DNA from: Eretmocerus hayati
Lineage: Eukaryota; Arthropoda; Insecta; Hymenoptera; Aphelinidae
NCBI GenBank assembly: GCA_029851415.1
Contig: CM056742.1
Span: 81,396,748 to 81,460,747 of the forward strand
Length of the DNA stretch: 64,000 bases
Direction: 5' to 3'
A program made the translations under genes and the position numbers. Within the stretch, counting starts at the first letter, position 1; each line of letters opens with the position of its first letter. Under the pieces are notes generated by a model. It was given only the letters and a program-made list of their open reading frames with translations, searched no databases and had not been told where the DNA came from. Of the stretch, positions 35,585 through 49,400 are shown piece by piece.

Positions 35585-38500
35585 CGGGAGTTGACATTCG
35601 GGAATTCTTTTAGAACAGGCCACGAGGCTCTGTTCCAAAATTTCTCGATTGGGATCGCTTTCCTGTGACGGGAGAAGGTGCCTGAATTTTTGCACCCCCC
35701 CGGTGAATGCCGACACCCCCAAATCGGGGGTTTAAATCCGGAAATTTTTCCTGGAATCGGCCAGGAGAATCTTTTCCAAAATTTCTCGATTGGGAACGCT
35801 CTCTCGTGACAAAAGAAGGTGCCTGAATTTCCGCAGCCCCCGCGGTGGATGGCGACAACCCCAAATCGGGGGTTGAAATTCGGGAATTTTTTTGGAACGT
35901 GCCACGAGGCTCTGTTCCAAAATTCCTCGATTGGGATCGCTTCCTTGTGACGGGAGAAGGTGCCTGAGATTTGCATCCCCCCCGGTGAATGCCGACACCC
36001 CCAATCGGGGGTTGTCATTCGGGAATTTTTTTAGAACAGGCTAGGAGGCTATGATCCCAAAATTACTCGATTGGGATCGATTTCCTGTGACGGGAATAGG
36101 TGCCTGAATTTTTGCAGCCCTCCCGGTCGATGCCGACACCCCCCAATCGGGGGTTGAAATTCGGGAATTCTTTCAGAACAGGCCAGGAGGCTCTGTTCCG
36201 AAATTTCTCGGTTGGAATCGCTTTCTTGAGACAAAAGGAGGTGCCTGCATTATTGGCAGCCCCCCGGTGAGTTCCGACACCCACGAATCGGGTGTTGAAT
36301 TCCGGGATATTTTTTCAGAACAGGCATGGAGTTTCTGTTCCAAAATTTCTCGATTGGGATCGCTCTCTTGTGACAAAAGAAGGTGGCGGAATTTTTGGAG
36401 CCCAGCCCCCCCCCCCCCCCCCCCACCCCCCGGTGAATGCCGACACCCCCAAATCGGGGGTTGAAACTCGGGAATTTTTTTAGAACAGGCCAGGAGACTC
36501 TGTTCCAAAATTCCTCGATTGGGATCGCTTTCACGTGACGAGAGAAGTTGCCTGAATTTCGTGCAGCCCCCGGTGAATGTCGACACCCCCGAATCGGGGG
36601 TTGAAATTCGGGAATTCTCTCAGAACAGGCCAGGAGGCTCTGTTCCGAAATTTCTCGGTTGGAATCGCTTTCTTGTGACAAAAGAAGGTGCCTGCATTAT
36701 TGGCAGCCCCCCCGGTGAGTTCCGACACCCACAAATCGGGTGTTGAATTCCGGGATATTTTTTCAGAACAGGCATGGAGTTTCTGTTCCAAAATTTCTCG
36801 ATTGGGATCGCTCTCTTGTGACAAAAGGAGGTGGCGGAATTTTTGGAGCCCCTGCGGTGGATGGCGACAACCCCAAAACGGGGGTTGAAATTCGGGAATT
36901 TTTTTGGAACAGGCATGGAGTTTCTGTTCCAAAATTTCTGGATTGGGATCGCTCTCTTTTGACAAAAGAAGGTGGCGGAATTTTTGGAGCCCCCCCGGTG
37001 AATGCCGACACCCCCAAATCGGGGGTTGAAATTCGGGAATTTTTTGAGAACAGGCCAGGAGGCTCTGTTCCAAAATTTCTCGATTGGGATCGCTCTCTTG
37101 TGGCGGAAGGAGATGCCTGGATTTCTCGCAGCCCCCCGGTGAATGCCGATAACCCCCCAAATCGGGAGTTGACATTCGGGAATTCTTTTCGAACAGGCCA
37201 CGAGGCTCTGTTCCAAAATTTCTCGATTGGGATCGCTTTCCTGTGACGGGAGAAGGTGCCTGAATTTTTGCACCCCCCCGGTGAATGCCGACACCCCCAA
37301 ATCGGGGGTTTAAATCCGGAAATTTTTCCTGGAATCGGCCAGGAGAATCTTTTCCAAAATTTCTCGATTGGGAACGCTCTCTCGTGACAAAAGAAGGTGC
37401 CTGAATTTTCGCAGCCCCCGCGGTGGATGGCGACAACCCCAAATCGGGGGTTGAAATTCGGGAATTTTTTTGGAACGTGCCACGAGGCTCTGTTCCAAAA
37501 TTCCTCGATTGGGATCGCTTCCTTGTGACGGGAGAAGGTGCCTGAGATTTGCATCCCCCCCGGTGAATGCCGACACCCCCAATCGGGGGTTGTCATTCGG
37601 GAATTTTTTTAGAACAGGCTAGGAGGCTATGATCCCAAAATTACTCGATTGGGATCGATTTCCTGTGACGGGAATAGGTGCCTGAATTTTTGCAGCCCTC
37701 CCGGTCGATGCCGACACCCCCCAATCGGGGGTTGAAATTCGGGAATTCTTTCAGAACAGGCCAGGAGGCTCTGTTCCGAAATTTCTCGGTTGGAATCGCT
37801 TTCTTGAGACAAAAGGAGGTGCCTGCATTATTGGCAGCCCCCCGGTGAGTTCCGACACCCACGAATCGGGTGTTGAATTCCGGGATATTTTTTCAGAACA
37901 GGCATGGAGTTTCTGTTCCAAAATTTCTCGATTGGGATCGCTCTCTTGTGACAAAAGAAGGTGGCGGAATTTTTGGAGCCCAGCCCCCCCCCCCCCCCCC
38001 CCCACCCCCCGGTGAATGCCGACACCCCCAAATCGGGGGTTGAAACTCGGGAATTTTTTTAGAACAGGCCAGGAGACTCTGTTCCAAAATTCCTCGATTG
38101 GGATCGCTTTCACGTGACGAGAGAAGTTGCCTGAATTTCGTGCAGCCCCCGGTGAATGTCGACACCCCCGAATCGGGGGTTGAAATTCGGGAATTCTCTC
38201 AGAACAGGCCAGGAGGCTCTGTTCCGAAATTTCTCGGTTGGAATCGCTTTCTTGTGACAAAAGAAGGTGCCTGCATTATTGGCAGCCCCCCCGGTGAGTT
38301 CCGACACCCACAAATCGGGTGTTGAATTCCGGGATATTTTTTCAGAACAGGCATGGAGTTTCTGTTCCAAAATTTCTCGATTGGGATCGCTCTCTTGTGA
38401 CAAAAGGAGGTGGCGGAATTTTTGGAGCCCCTGCGGTGGATGGCGACAACCCCAAAACGGGGGTTGAAATTCGGGAATTTTTTTGGAACAGGCTTGGAGT

Positions 38501-38845
38501 TTCTGTTCCAAAATTTCTGGATTGGGATCGCTCTCTTTTGACAAAAGAAGGTGGCGGAATTTTTGGAGCCCCCCCGGTGAATGCCGACACCCCCAAATCG
38601 GGGGTTGAAATTCGGGAATTTTTTGAGAACAGGCCAGGAGGCTCTGTTCCAAAATTTCTCGATTGGGATCGCTCTCTTGTGGCGGAAGGAGATGCCTGGA
38701 TTTCTCGCAGCCCCCCGGTGAATGCCGATAACCCCCCAAATCGGGAGTTGACATTCGGGAATTCTTTTCGAACAGGCCACGAGGCTCTGTTCCAAAATTT
38801 CTCGATTGGGATCGCTTTCCTGTGACGGGAGAAGGTGCCTGAATT
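35585..38845 (+). repeat. 1,578-bp higher-order repeat, two tandem copies
   Basis: An 11-monomer unit. 35585-37163 and 37163-38742 align at a constant 1578-1579 bp, with the match continuing about 100 bp further. Anchors include GGCTATGATCCC at 36048/37626 and TTTTTGCACCCCCCC at 35687/37265. Both copies contain the interrupted 19/20-C tract. Confidence 0.85.
37984..38010 (+). repeat. Longest homopolymer: 20 C, one A, 6 C
   Basis: A run of 20 C (37984-38003), an A and 6 more C. Related runs with the same A interruption lie at about 27072, 31367, 36406 (19 C) and 41132 and differ mainly in length, as expected for slippage or for sequencing error at homopolymers. Confidence 0.8.
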
Positions 38846-41289
38846 TTTGCAGCCCCCCGGTGAATGCCGACAACCCCAAATCGGGGGTTGAAATTCGGGA
38901 ATTTTTTTGGAACAGGCCACGAGGCTCTGTTCCAAAATTCCTCGATTGGGATCGCTTCCTTGTGACGGAAGAAGGTGCCTGAGTTTTTGCATCCCCCCCG
39001 GTGAATGCCGACACCCCCAATCGGGGGTTGTCATTCGGAAATTTTTTTAGAACAGGCTAGGAGGCTATGATCCCAAAATTACTCGATTGGGATCGCTTTC
39101 CTGTGACGGGAATAGGTGCCTGAATTTTCCAGCCCCCCCGGTCGATGCCGACACCCCCAAATCGGGGGTTGAAATTCGGGAATCTTTTCAGAACAGGCCA
39201 GGAGGCTCTGTTCCGAAATTTCTCGGTTGGAATCGCTTTCTTGAGACAAAAGGAGTGCCTGCATTATTGGCAGCCCCCCCGGTGAGTTCCGACAACCACA
39301 AATCGGGTGTTGAATTCCGGGATATTTTTTCAGAACAGGCATGGAGTTTCTGTTCCAAAATTTCTCGATTGGGATCGCTCTCTTGTGACAAAAGAAGGTG
39401 GCGGAATTTTTGGAGCCCCCCCCCCCCCCGGTGAATGCCGACACCCCCAAATTGGGGGTTGAAACTCGGGAATTTTTTTAGAACAGGCCAGGAGACTCTG
39501 TTCCGAAATTCCTCGATTGGGATCGCTTTCTTGTGACGAGAGAAGGTGCCTGAAATCCGTGCAGCTCCCCGGTGAATGCCGACAACCCCCCAAATCGGGG
39601 GTTGAAATTCGGAAATTTTTCTAGATTAGGCCAGGAGGCTCTGTTGCAAATTTCTCGATTGGGATCGCTTTCTTGTGACGAAAGAAGGCGCCTGAATTCT
39701 TGTATTCCCCTTGGTGAATGCCGACACCCTCAAATCGGGGGTTGAAAATCGGGATTATTTTTAGAACAGGCAAGGAGGCTCTGTTCCCAAAATTACTCGA
39801 TTGGGATCGCTTTCCTGTGACGAGAGAAGGTGCCTGAATTCCGTGCAGCCCCCGGTGAATGCCGACACCCCCAAATCGGGGGTTGAAATTCGGGAATTTT
39901 TTTAGAACAGGCCACGAGGCTCTGTTCCAAAATTTCCCGGTTGGGATCGCTTTCTCGTGACGAGAGAAGTTGCCTGAATCTCGTGCAGCCCCCCGGTGAA
40001 TGTCGACACCCCCAAATCGGGGGTTGAAATTCGGGAATTTTTTTAGAACAGGCCACGAGGCTCTGTTCCAAAATTTCCCGGTTGGGATCGCTTTCTCGTG
40101 ACGAGAGAAGTTGCCTGAATCTCGTGCAGCCCCCCGGTGAATGTCGACACCCCCAAATCGGGGGTTGAAATTCGGGAATTTTTTCAGAACAGGCCAGGAG
40201 GCTCTGTTCCGAAATTTCTCGGTTGGAATCGCTTTCTCGTGACGAAAGAAGGTGCCTGCATTATTGGCAGCCCCCCCGGTGAGTTCCGACACCCACAAAT
40301 CGGGTGTTGAATTCCGGGATATTTTTTTTGGATCGGCCAGGAGAATCTGTTCCAAAATTTCTCGATTGGGATCGCTCTCTCGTGACAAAAGGAGGTGCCT
40401 GAATTTTTGCAGCCCCCCCCCCCCGGTGAATGCCGACACCTCCAAATCGGGGTTTGACATTCGGGAATTTTGTAAGAATAGGCCAGGAGGCTCTGTTCCA
40501 AAATTCCTCGATTGGGATCGCTTTCTTGTGACGAGAGAAGGTGCCTGAAATCCGTGCAGCTCCCCGGTGAATGCCGACAACCCCCCAAATCGGGGGTTGA
40601 AATTCGGAAATTTTTCTAGATTAGGCCAGGAGGCTCTGTTCCAAAATTTCTCAAGTGGGATCGCTTTCTTGTGACGAAAGAAGGCGCCTGAATTCTTGTA
40701 TTCCCCTTGGTGAATGCCGACACCCTCAAATCGGGGGTTGAAAATCGGGATTATTTTTAGAACAGGCAAGGAGGCTCTGTTCCCAAAATTACTCGATTGG
40801 GATCGCTTTCCTGTGACGAGAGAAGGTGCCTGAATTCCGTGCAGCCCCCCGGTGAATGCCGACACCCCCAAATCGGGGGTTGAAATTCGGGAATTTTTTT
40901 AGAACAGGCCACGAGGCTCTGTTCCTAAATTTCCCGGTTGGGATCGCTTCCTTGTGACGAAGGAAGGTGCCTGAATTTTTTGCAGCTCCCCCGGTGAGTT
41001 CCGACACCCACGAATCGGGTGTTGAATTCCGGGATATTTTTTCAGAACAGGCATGGAGTTTCTGTTCCAAAATTTCTCGATTGGGATCGCTCTCTTGTGA
41101 CAAAAGAAGGTGGCGGAATTTTTGGAGCCCAGCCCCCCCCCCCACCCCCCGGTGAATGCCGACACCCCCAAATCGGGGGTTGAAACTCGGGAATTTTTTT
41201 AGAACAGGCCAGGAGACTCTGTTCCAAAATTCCTCGATTGGGATCGCTTTCACGTGACGAGAGAAGTTGCCTGAATTTCGTGCAGCCCT

Positions 41290-43440
41290 CCGGTGAATGC
41301 CGACACCCCCAAATCGGGGGTTGAAATTCGGGAATTTTTTTAGAACAGGCCATGAGGCTCTGTGCCAAAATTTCTCGATTAGGATCGCTTCCTTGTGACG
41401 GACGAAGGTGCCTGAATTTTTGCATCCACCCCGGTGAATGCCGACATCCCCAATCGGGGGTTGTCATTCGGGAATTTTTTTAGAACAGGCTAGGAGGCTC
41501 TGTTCCCAAAATGACTCGATGAGGATCGATTTCCTGTGACGAGAGAAGGTGCCTGAATTTTTGCAGCCCACCCCCCCCCCCGGTGAATGCCGACACCCCC
41601 ACATCGGGGTTTGACTTTCGGGAATTTTTGAGAATAGGCCAGGAGGTTCTGTTCCGAAATTCCTCGATTGGGATCGCTTTCTTGTGACGAGAGAAGGTGC
41701 CTGAATTGCGTGCAGCCCTCCGGTGAATGCCGACCCCCCCCAAATCGGGGGTTGAAATTCGGGAATTTTGTTAGAACAGGCCATGAGGCTCTGTTCCAAA
41801 ATTTCTCGATTGGGATCGCTTCCTTGTGAAGGACGAAGGTGCCTGAATTTTTGCATCCACCTCGGTGAATGCCGACATCCCCAATCGGGGGTTGTCATTC
41901 GGGAATCTTTTTAGAACAGGCTAGGAGGCTCTGTTCCCAAAATTCCTCGATTGGGATCGCTTTCTTGTGACGAGAGAAGGTGCCTGAATTGCGTGCAGCC
42001 CTCCGGTGAATGCCGACACCCCCAAATCGGGGGTTGAAATTCGGGAATTTTTTTAGAACAGGCCACGAGATTCTGTTCCAAAATTTCTCGATTGGGATCG
42101 CTCCCTTGGGACGGAAGAAGGTGCTTGAATTTTTGCATCCCCCCGGTGAATGCCGACGACCCCAATCGGGTGTTGTCATTCGGAAATTTTTTTAGAACAG
42201 GCTAGGAGGCTCTGTTCCCAAAATTTCTCGATTGGGATCGCTCTCTCGTGACGAAAGAAGGTGCCTGAATTTTTGCAGCCCACCCCCCCCCCCGGTGAAT
42301 GATGACACCCCCAAATCGGGAATTGACATTCGGGAATTTTTCAAAAATAGGCCAGGAGGTTCTGTTCCGAAATTCCTCGATTGGGATCGTTTTCTCGTGA
42401 CGAAAGAAGGTGCCTGAATTTTTCCAGCCCCCCCCCCCCGGTAAATGCCGACACCCCCAAATCGGGGGTTGACTTTCGGGAATTTCTTTAGCACAGGCCA
42501 GGAGGCTCTGTCCCAAAATTTCTCGATTAAGATCGCTCTCTTGCGACGAGAGAAGGTGCCTGAATTTTTGTAGCCCACCTGGTGAATGCCGACACCCCCA
42601 AATCGGAGGTTGAAATTCGGGAATTCTTTTGGAACAGGGCAGGAGGTTCTCTTCCAACATCCCTCGATTGGGATCGCTTTCTTGTGACAAAGGAACGTGG
42701 CGGAATTAATCCAGTCCCCCCCCCCCCCCACCCCGGTGAATGCCGACACCTCCAATCGGGGGTTGACACTCGGGAATTTTTTTAGAACAGGCCAGGAGGC
42801 TCTGTCCCAAAATTTCTTGATTGGGATCGCTTTCCTGTGACGAAAGAAGGTGCCTGAATCCTTGCAGCCTCCCGGTGAGTTACGACAACCCCAAATGGGG
42901 GTTGAAATTCGGGAATTTTTCTAGAACGGGCCAGGAGGCTCTGTTCCAGAATTCCTCGATTGGGATCGCTTTCTCGTGACGAAAGAAGGTCCCTGAATTT
43001 TTTCAGCCACCCGGTGAATGCCGACACCCCCAAATCGGGGTCTGAAATTCGGGGATTCTTCTAGAACCGGCCAGGAGGCTCTGTTCCAAAATTTCTCGGT
43101 TGGTTCCGCTTTCTTGTGACAAAAGAAGGTGCCTGAATTTTTGCAGCCCCCCCCCGGTCGATTCCGACAACCCCAAATCGGGGGTTGACATACGGGAATT
43201 TTTTCAGAACAGGCCAGGAGGCTCTGTTCCAAAATTCCTCGATTGGGATCGCTTTCCTGCGACGGGAGAAGGTGCCTGGATTTTTGCAGCCCCCCCCCCC
43301 CGGTGAATGCCGACACCCCCAAATCGGAGGTTGAAATTCGGGAATTCTTTTGGAACAGGGCAGAAGGTTCTGTTCCAAAATCCCTCGATTGGGATCGCTC
43401 TCTTGTGACAAAAGGAGGTGGCGGAATTCTTGCAGCCCCC
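41290..43440 (+). repeat. Satellite block D (mixed monomers)
   Basis: Diverse single monomers, for example with GCATCCACCCCGGTGAATGC near 41422, CAGTCCCCCCCCCCCCCACC near 42713, and GTGAGTTACGACAACCCC near 42876. No long-period duplication was noticed. This is the least homogenised interior stretch. Confidence 0.6.
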
Positions 43441-46400
43441 CGCGGTGAATGCCGACACCCCCAAATTGGGGGGAATTTTTCAGAATAGGGCAGGAGGCTC
43501 TGTTCCAAAATTCCTCGATTGGGATCGCTTTCTTGTGACGAGAGAAGGTGCCTGAATTCCGTGCAGCCCCCCGTCGAATGCCGACACCCCCAAATCGGGG
43601 TTTGACATTCGGGAATTTTTTGTGAATAGGGCGGGAGGCTCTGTTCCAGATTTTCTCGATTGAGATCGCTCTCTTGTGACAAAAGAAGGTGCCTGAATTT
43701 TTTGCAGCCCCCCCGGTGAGTTCCGACACCCCCAAATCGGAGGTTGAAATTCGGGAATCCTTTCGGAACAGGGCAGGAGGTTCTGTTCCGAAATCCCTCG
43801 ATTGGGATCGCTCTCTTGTGACAGAAGAAGGTGGCGGAATTTTTGTAGCCCCCCCGGTGAATGCCGACAGCCCCAAATCAGGGGTTGAAATTCGGGAATT
43901 TTTTTAGAACAGGCCAGGAGGTTCTGTTCCAAAATTCCTCGTTTGGGATCGCTCTCGCGATAAAAGAAGGTGCCTGAATTTTTGCAGCCCCCCCCGGTCG
44001 ATTCCGACGACTCCAAATCGGGGGTTGACATACGGGAATTTTTTCAGAACAGGCCAGGAGGCTCTCTTCCAAAATTCCTCGGTTGGAATAGCTTTCTTGT
44101 AACAAAAGAAGGTGCCTGAATTTTTTGCAACCCCCCCGGTGAGTTCCGACAACCCCAAATCGGGGGTTGAAATTCGGGAATTTTTTTAGAACAGGCCACG
44201 AGGCTCTGTTCCAAAATTTCTCGATTGGGATCGCTTTCCTGTGACGGGAGAAGGTGCCTGAATTTTTGCAGCCCCCCGGTGAATGCCGACACCCCCAAAT
44301 CGGGGGTTGAAATCCGGGAATTTTTTTTGGAATCGGCCAGGAGAATCTGTTCCAAAATTTCTCGATGAGGAACGCTCTCTCGTGACAAAAGATGGTGCCT
44401 GGATTTTTGCAGCCCCCCCGGTGAGTTCCGACACCCCCAAATCGGAGTTTGAAATTCGGGAATCCTTTCGGAACAGGGCAGGAGGTTCTGTTCCGAAATC
44501 CCTCGATTGGGATCGCTCTCTTGTGACAGAAGAAGGTGGCGGAATTTTTGTAGCCCCCCCGGTGAATGCCGACAGCCCCAAATCGGGGGTTGAAATTCGG
44601 GAATTTCTTTAGAACAGGCCAGGATGTTCTGTTCGAAAATTCCTCGATTGGGATCGCTCTCGTAATAAAAGAAGGTGCCTGAATTTTTGCAGCCCCCCCC
44701 GGTCGATTCCGACACCTCCAAATCGGGGGTTGACATACGGGAATTTTTTCAGAACAGGCCAGGAGGCTCTGTTCCGAAATTCCTCGGTTGGAATCGCTTT
44801 CTTGTGACAAAAGAAGGTGCCTGAATTTTTTGCGACCCCCCGGTGAGTTCCGACACCCCCAAATCGGGGGTTGAAATTCGGGAATTTTTCAAGAACAGGC
44901 CAGGAGGCTCTGTTCAAAAATTCCTCGATTGGGATCGCTTCCTTGTGACGAAAGAAGGTGCCTGAATTTTTTCAGCCCCACCGGTGAATGCCGACACCCC
45001 CAAATCGGGGGTTGAAATTCGGGAATTTTTTTAGAACAGGCCACGAGGCTCTGTTCCAAAATTTCTCGATTGGGATCGCTTTCCTGTGACGGGAGAAGGT
45101 GCCTGAATTTTTGCAGCCCCCCGGTGAATGCCGACACCCCCAAATCGGGGGTTGAAATCCGGGAATTTTTTTTGGAATCGGCCAGGAGAATCTGTTCCAA
45201 AATTTCTCGATGAGGAACGCTCTCTCGTGACAAAAGATGGTGCCTGGATTTTGCAGCCCCCCGGTGAATGCCGACACCCCCAAATCGGGGGTTGAAATTC
45301 GGGAATTTTTTTAGAACAGGCCAGGAGGTTCTGTTCCAAAATTTCTCGATTGGGAACGCTCTCTCGTGACAAAAGATGGTGCCTGGATTTTTGCAGCCCC
45401 CCGGTGAATGCCGACACCCCCAAATCGGGGGATGAAATTCGGGAATTTTTTTAGAACAGGCCAGGAGGTTCTGTTCCAAAATTCCTCGATTGGGATCGCT
45501 TTCCTGTGACGGGAGAAGGTGCCTGGATTTTTGCAGCCCCCCCCCCCCCCCCCGGTGAATGCCGACACCCCCAAATCGGAGGTTGAAATTCGGGAATTCT
45601 TTTGGAACAGGGCAGAAGGTTCTGTTCCAAAATCCCTCGATTGGGATCGCTCTCTTGTGACAAAAGGAGGTGGCGGAATTCTTGCAGCCCCCCGCGGTGA
45701 ATGCTGACACCCCCAAATTGGGGGGAATTTTTCAGAATAGGGCAGGAGGGTCTGTTCCAAAATTCCTCGATTGGGATCGCTTTCTTGTGACGAGAGAAGG
45801 TGCCTGAATTCCGTGCAGCCCCCCGTCGAATGCCGACACCCCCAAATCGGGGTTTGACATTCGGGAATTTTTTGTGAATAGGGCGGGAGGCTCTGTTCCA
45901 AATTTTCTCGATTGAGATCGCTCTCTTGTGACAAAAAAAGGTGCCTGAATTTTTTGCAGCCCCCCCGGTGAGTTCCGACACCCCCAAATCGGAGGTTGAA
46001 ATTCGGGAATCCTTTCGGAACAGGGCAGGAGGTTCTGTTCCGAAATCCCTCGATTGGGATCGCTCTCTTGTGACAGAAGAAGGTGGCGGAATTTTTGTAG
46101 CCCCCCCGGTGAATGCCGACAGCCCCAAATCAGGGGTTGAAATTCGGGAATTTTTTTAGAACAGGCCAGGAGGTTCTGTTCCAAAATTCCTCGTTTGGGA
46201 TCGCTCTCGCGATAAAAGAAGGTGCCTGAATTTTTGCAGCCCCCCCGGTCGATTCCGACGACTCCAAATCGGGGGTTGACATACGGGAATTTTTTCAGAA
46301 CAGGCCAGGAGGCTCTCTTCCAAAATTCCTCGGTTGGAATAGCTTTCTTGTAACAAAAGAAGGTGCCCGAATTTTTTGCAACCCCCCCGGTGAGTTCCGA

Positions 46401-49400
46401 CACCCCCAAATCGGGGGTTGAAATTCGGGAATTTTTTTAGAACAGGCCACGAGGCTCTGTTCCAAAATTTCTCGATTGGGATCGCTTTCCTGTGACGGGA
46501 GAAGGTGCCTGAATTTTTGCAGCCCCCCGGTGAATGCCGACACCCCCAAATCGGGGGTTGAAATCCGGGAATTTTTTTTGCGATCGGCCAGGAGAATCTG
46601 TTCCAAAATTTCTCGATGAGGAACGTTCTCTCGTGACAAAAGATGGTGCCTGGATTTTTGCAGCCCCCCCGGTGAGTTCCGACACCCCCAAATCGGAGTT
46701 TGAAATTCGGGAATCCTTTCGGAACAGGGCAGGAGGTTCTGTTCCGAAATCCCTCGATTGGGATCGCTCTCTTGTGACAGAAGAAGGTGGCGGAATTTTT
46801 GTAGCCCCCCCGGTGAATGCCGACAGCCCCAAATCGGGGGTTGAAATTCGGGAATTTCTTTAGAACAGGCCAGGATGTTCTGTTCGAAAATTCCTCGATT
46901 GGGATCGCTCTCGTAATAAAAGAAGGTGCCTGAATTTTTGCAGCCCCCCCGGTCGATTCCGACACCTCCAAATCGGGGGTTGACATACGGGAATTTTTTC
47001 AGAACAGGCCAGGAGGCTCTGTTCCAAAATTCCTCGGTTGGAATCGCTTTCTTGTGACAAAAGAAGGTGCCTGAATTTTTTGCAACCCCCCGGTGAGTTC
47101 CGACAACCCCAAATCGGGGGTTGAAATTCGGGAATTTTTCAAGAACAGGCCAGGAGGCTCTGTTCCGAAATCCCTCGATTGGGATCGCTCTCTTGTGACA
47201 GAAGAAGGTGGCGGAATTTTTGTAGCCCCCCCGGTGAATGCCGACAGCCCCAAATCAGGGGTTGAAATTCGGGAATTTTTTTAGAACAGGCCAGGAGGTT
47301 CTGTTCCAAAATTCCTCGTTTGGGATCGCTCTCGCGATAAAAAAAGGTGCCTGAATTTTTGCAGCCCCCCCGGTCGATTCCGACGACTCCAAATCGGGGG
47401 TTGACATACGGGAATTTTTTCAGAACAGGCCAGGAGGCTCTCTTCCAAAATTCCTCGGTTGGAATAGCTTTCTTGTAACAAAAGAAGGTGCCTGAATTTT
47501 TCGCAACCCCCCCGGTGAGTTCCGACACCCCCAAATCGGGGGTTGAAATTCGGGAATTTTTTTAGAACAGGCCACGAGGCTCTGTTCCAAAATTTCTCGA
47601 TTGGGATCGCTTTCCTGTGACGGGAGAAGGTGCCTGAAATTTTGCAGCCCCCCGGTGAATGCCGACACCCCCAAATCGGGGGTTGAAATCCGGGAATTTC
47701 TTTTGGAATCGGCCAGGAGAATCTGTTCCAAAATTTCTCGATGAGGAACGCTCTCTCGTGACAAAAGATGGTGCCTGGATTTTTGCAGCCCCCCCGGTGA
47801 GTTCCGACACCCCCAAATCGGAGTTTGAAATTCGGGAATCCTTTCGGAACAGGGCAGGAGGTTCTGTTCCGAAATCCCTCGATTGGGATCGCTCTCTTGT
47901 GACAGAAGAAGGTGGCGGAATTTTTGTAGCCCCCCCGGTGAATGCCGACAGCCCCAAATCGGGGGTTGGAATTCGGGAATTTCTTTAGAACAGGCCAGGA
48001 TGTTCTGTTCGAAAATTCCTCGATTGGGATCGCTCTCGTAATAAAAGAAGGTGCCTGAATTTTTGCAGCCCCCCCCCCCCCGGTCGATTCCGACACCTCC
48101 AAATCGGGGGTTGACATACGGGAATTTTTTCAGAACAGGCCAGGAGGCTCTGTTCCAAAATTCCTCGGTTGGAATCGCTTTCTTGTGACAAAAGAAGGTG
48201 CCTGAATTCTTTGCAACCCCCCGGTGAGTTCCGACACCCCCAAATCGGGGGTTGAAATTCGGGAATTTTTCAAGAACAGGCCAGGAGGCTCTGTTCAAAA
48301 ATTCCTCGATTGGGATCGCTTCCTTGTGACGAAAGAAGGTGCCTGAATTTTTTCAGCCCCACCGGTGAATGCCGACACCCCCAAATCGGGGGTTGAAATT
48401 CGGGAATTTTTTTAGAACAGGCCACGAGGCTCTGTTCCAAAATTTCTCGATTGGGATCGCTTTCCTGTGACGGGAGAAGGTGCCTGAATTTTTGCAGCCC
48501 CCCGGTGAATGCCGACACCCCCAAATCGGGGGTTGAAATCCGGGAATTATTTTTGGAATCGGCCAGGAGAATCTGTTCCAAAATTTCTCGATGAGGAACG
48601 CTCTCTCGTGACAAAAGATGGTGCCTGGATTTTTGCAGCCCCCCGGTGAATGCCGACACCCCCAAATCGGGGGTTGAAATTCGGGAATTTTTTTAGAACA
48701 GGCCAGGAGGTTCCGTTCCAAAATTTCTCGATTGGGAACGCTCTCTCGTGACAAAAGATGGTGCCTGGATTCTTTGCAACCCCCCCGGTGAGTTCCGACA
48801 CCCCCAAATCGGGGGATGAAATTCGGGAATTTTTTTAGAACAGGCCAGGAGGTTCTGTTCCAAAATTCCTCGATTGGGATCGCTTTCCTGTGACGGGAGA
48901 AGGTGCCTGGATTTTTGCAGCCCCCCCCCCCCCGGTGAATGCCGACACCCCCAAATCGGAGGTTGAAATTCGGGAATTCTTTTGGAACAGGGCAGAAGGT
49001 TCTGTTCCAAAATCCCTCGATTGGGATCGCTCTCTTGTGACAAAAGGAGGTGGCGGAATTCTTGCAGCCCCCCGCGGTGAATGCCGACACCCCCAAATTG
49101 GGGGGAATTTTTCAGAATAGGGCAGGAGGCTCTGTTCCAAAATTCCTCGATTGGGATCGCTTTCTTGTGACGAGAGAAGGTGCCTGAATTCCGTGCAGCC
49201 CCCCGTCGAATGCCGACACCCCCAAATCGGGGTTTGACATTCGGGAATTTTTTGTGAATAGGGCGGGAGGCTCTGTTCCAAATTTTCTCGATTGAGATCG
49301 CTCTCTTGTGACAAAAGAAGGTGCCTGAATTTTTTGCAGCCCCCCCGGTGAGTTCCGACACCCCCAAATCGGAGGTTGAAATTCGGGAATCCTTTCGGAA

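Larger units (their letters stand above)
25160..41290 (+). repeat. Satellite block C (subfamilies with altered dyad)
   Basis: Typical variants are CATGGAGTTTCTGTTCC, GGAATCGGCCAGGAGAATC, GTGGCGGAATTTTTGGAGCC, and a dyad variant with ACACCCACAAATCGGGTGTT. The C-tracts are longest here (19-20 C). The block contains several large internal duplications, listed separately. Confidence 0.75.
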
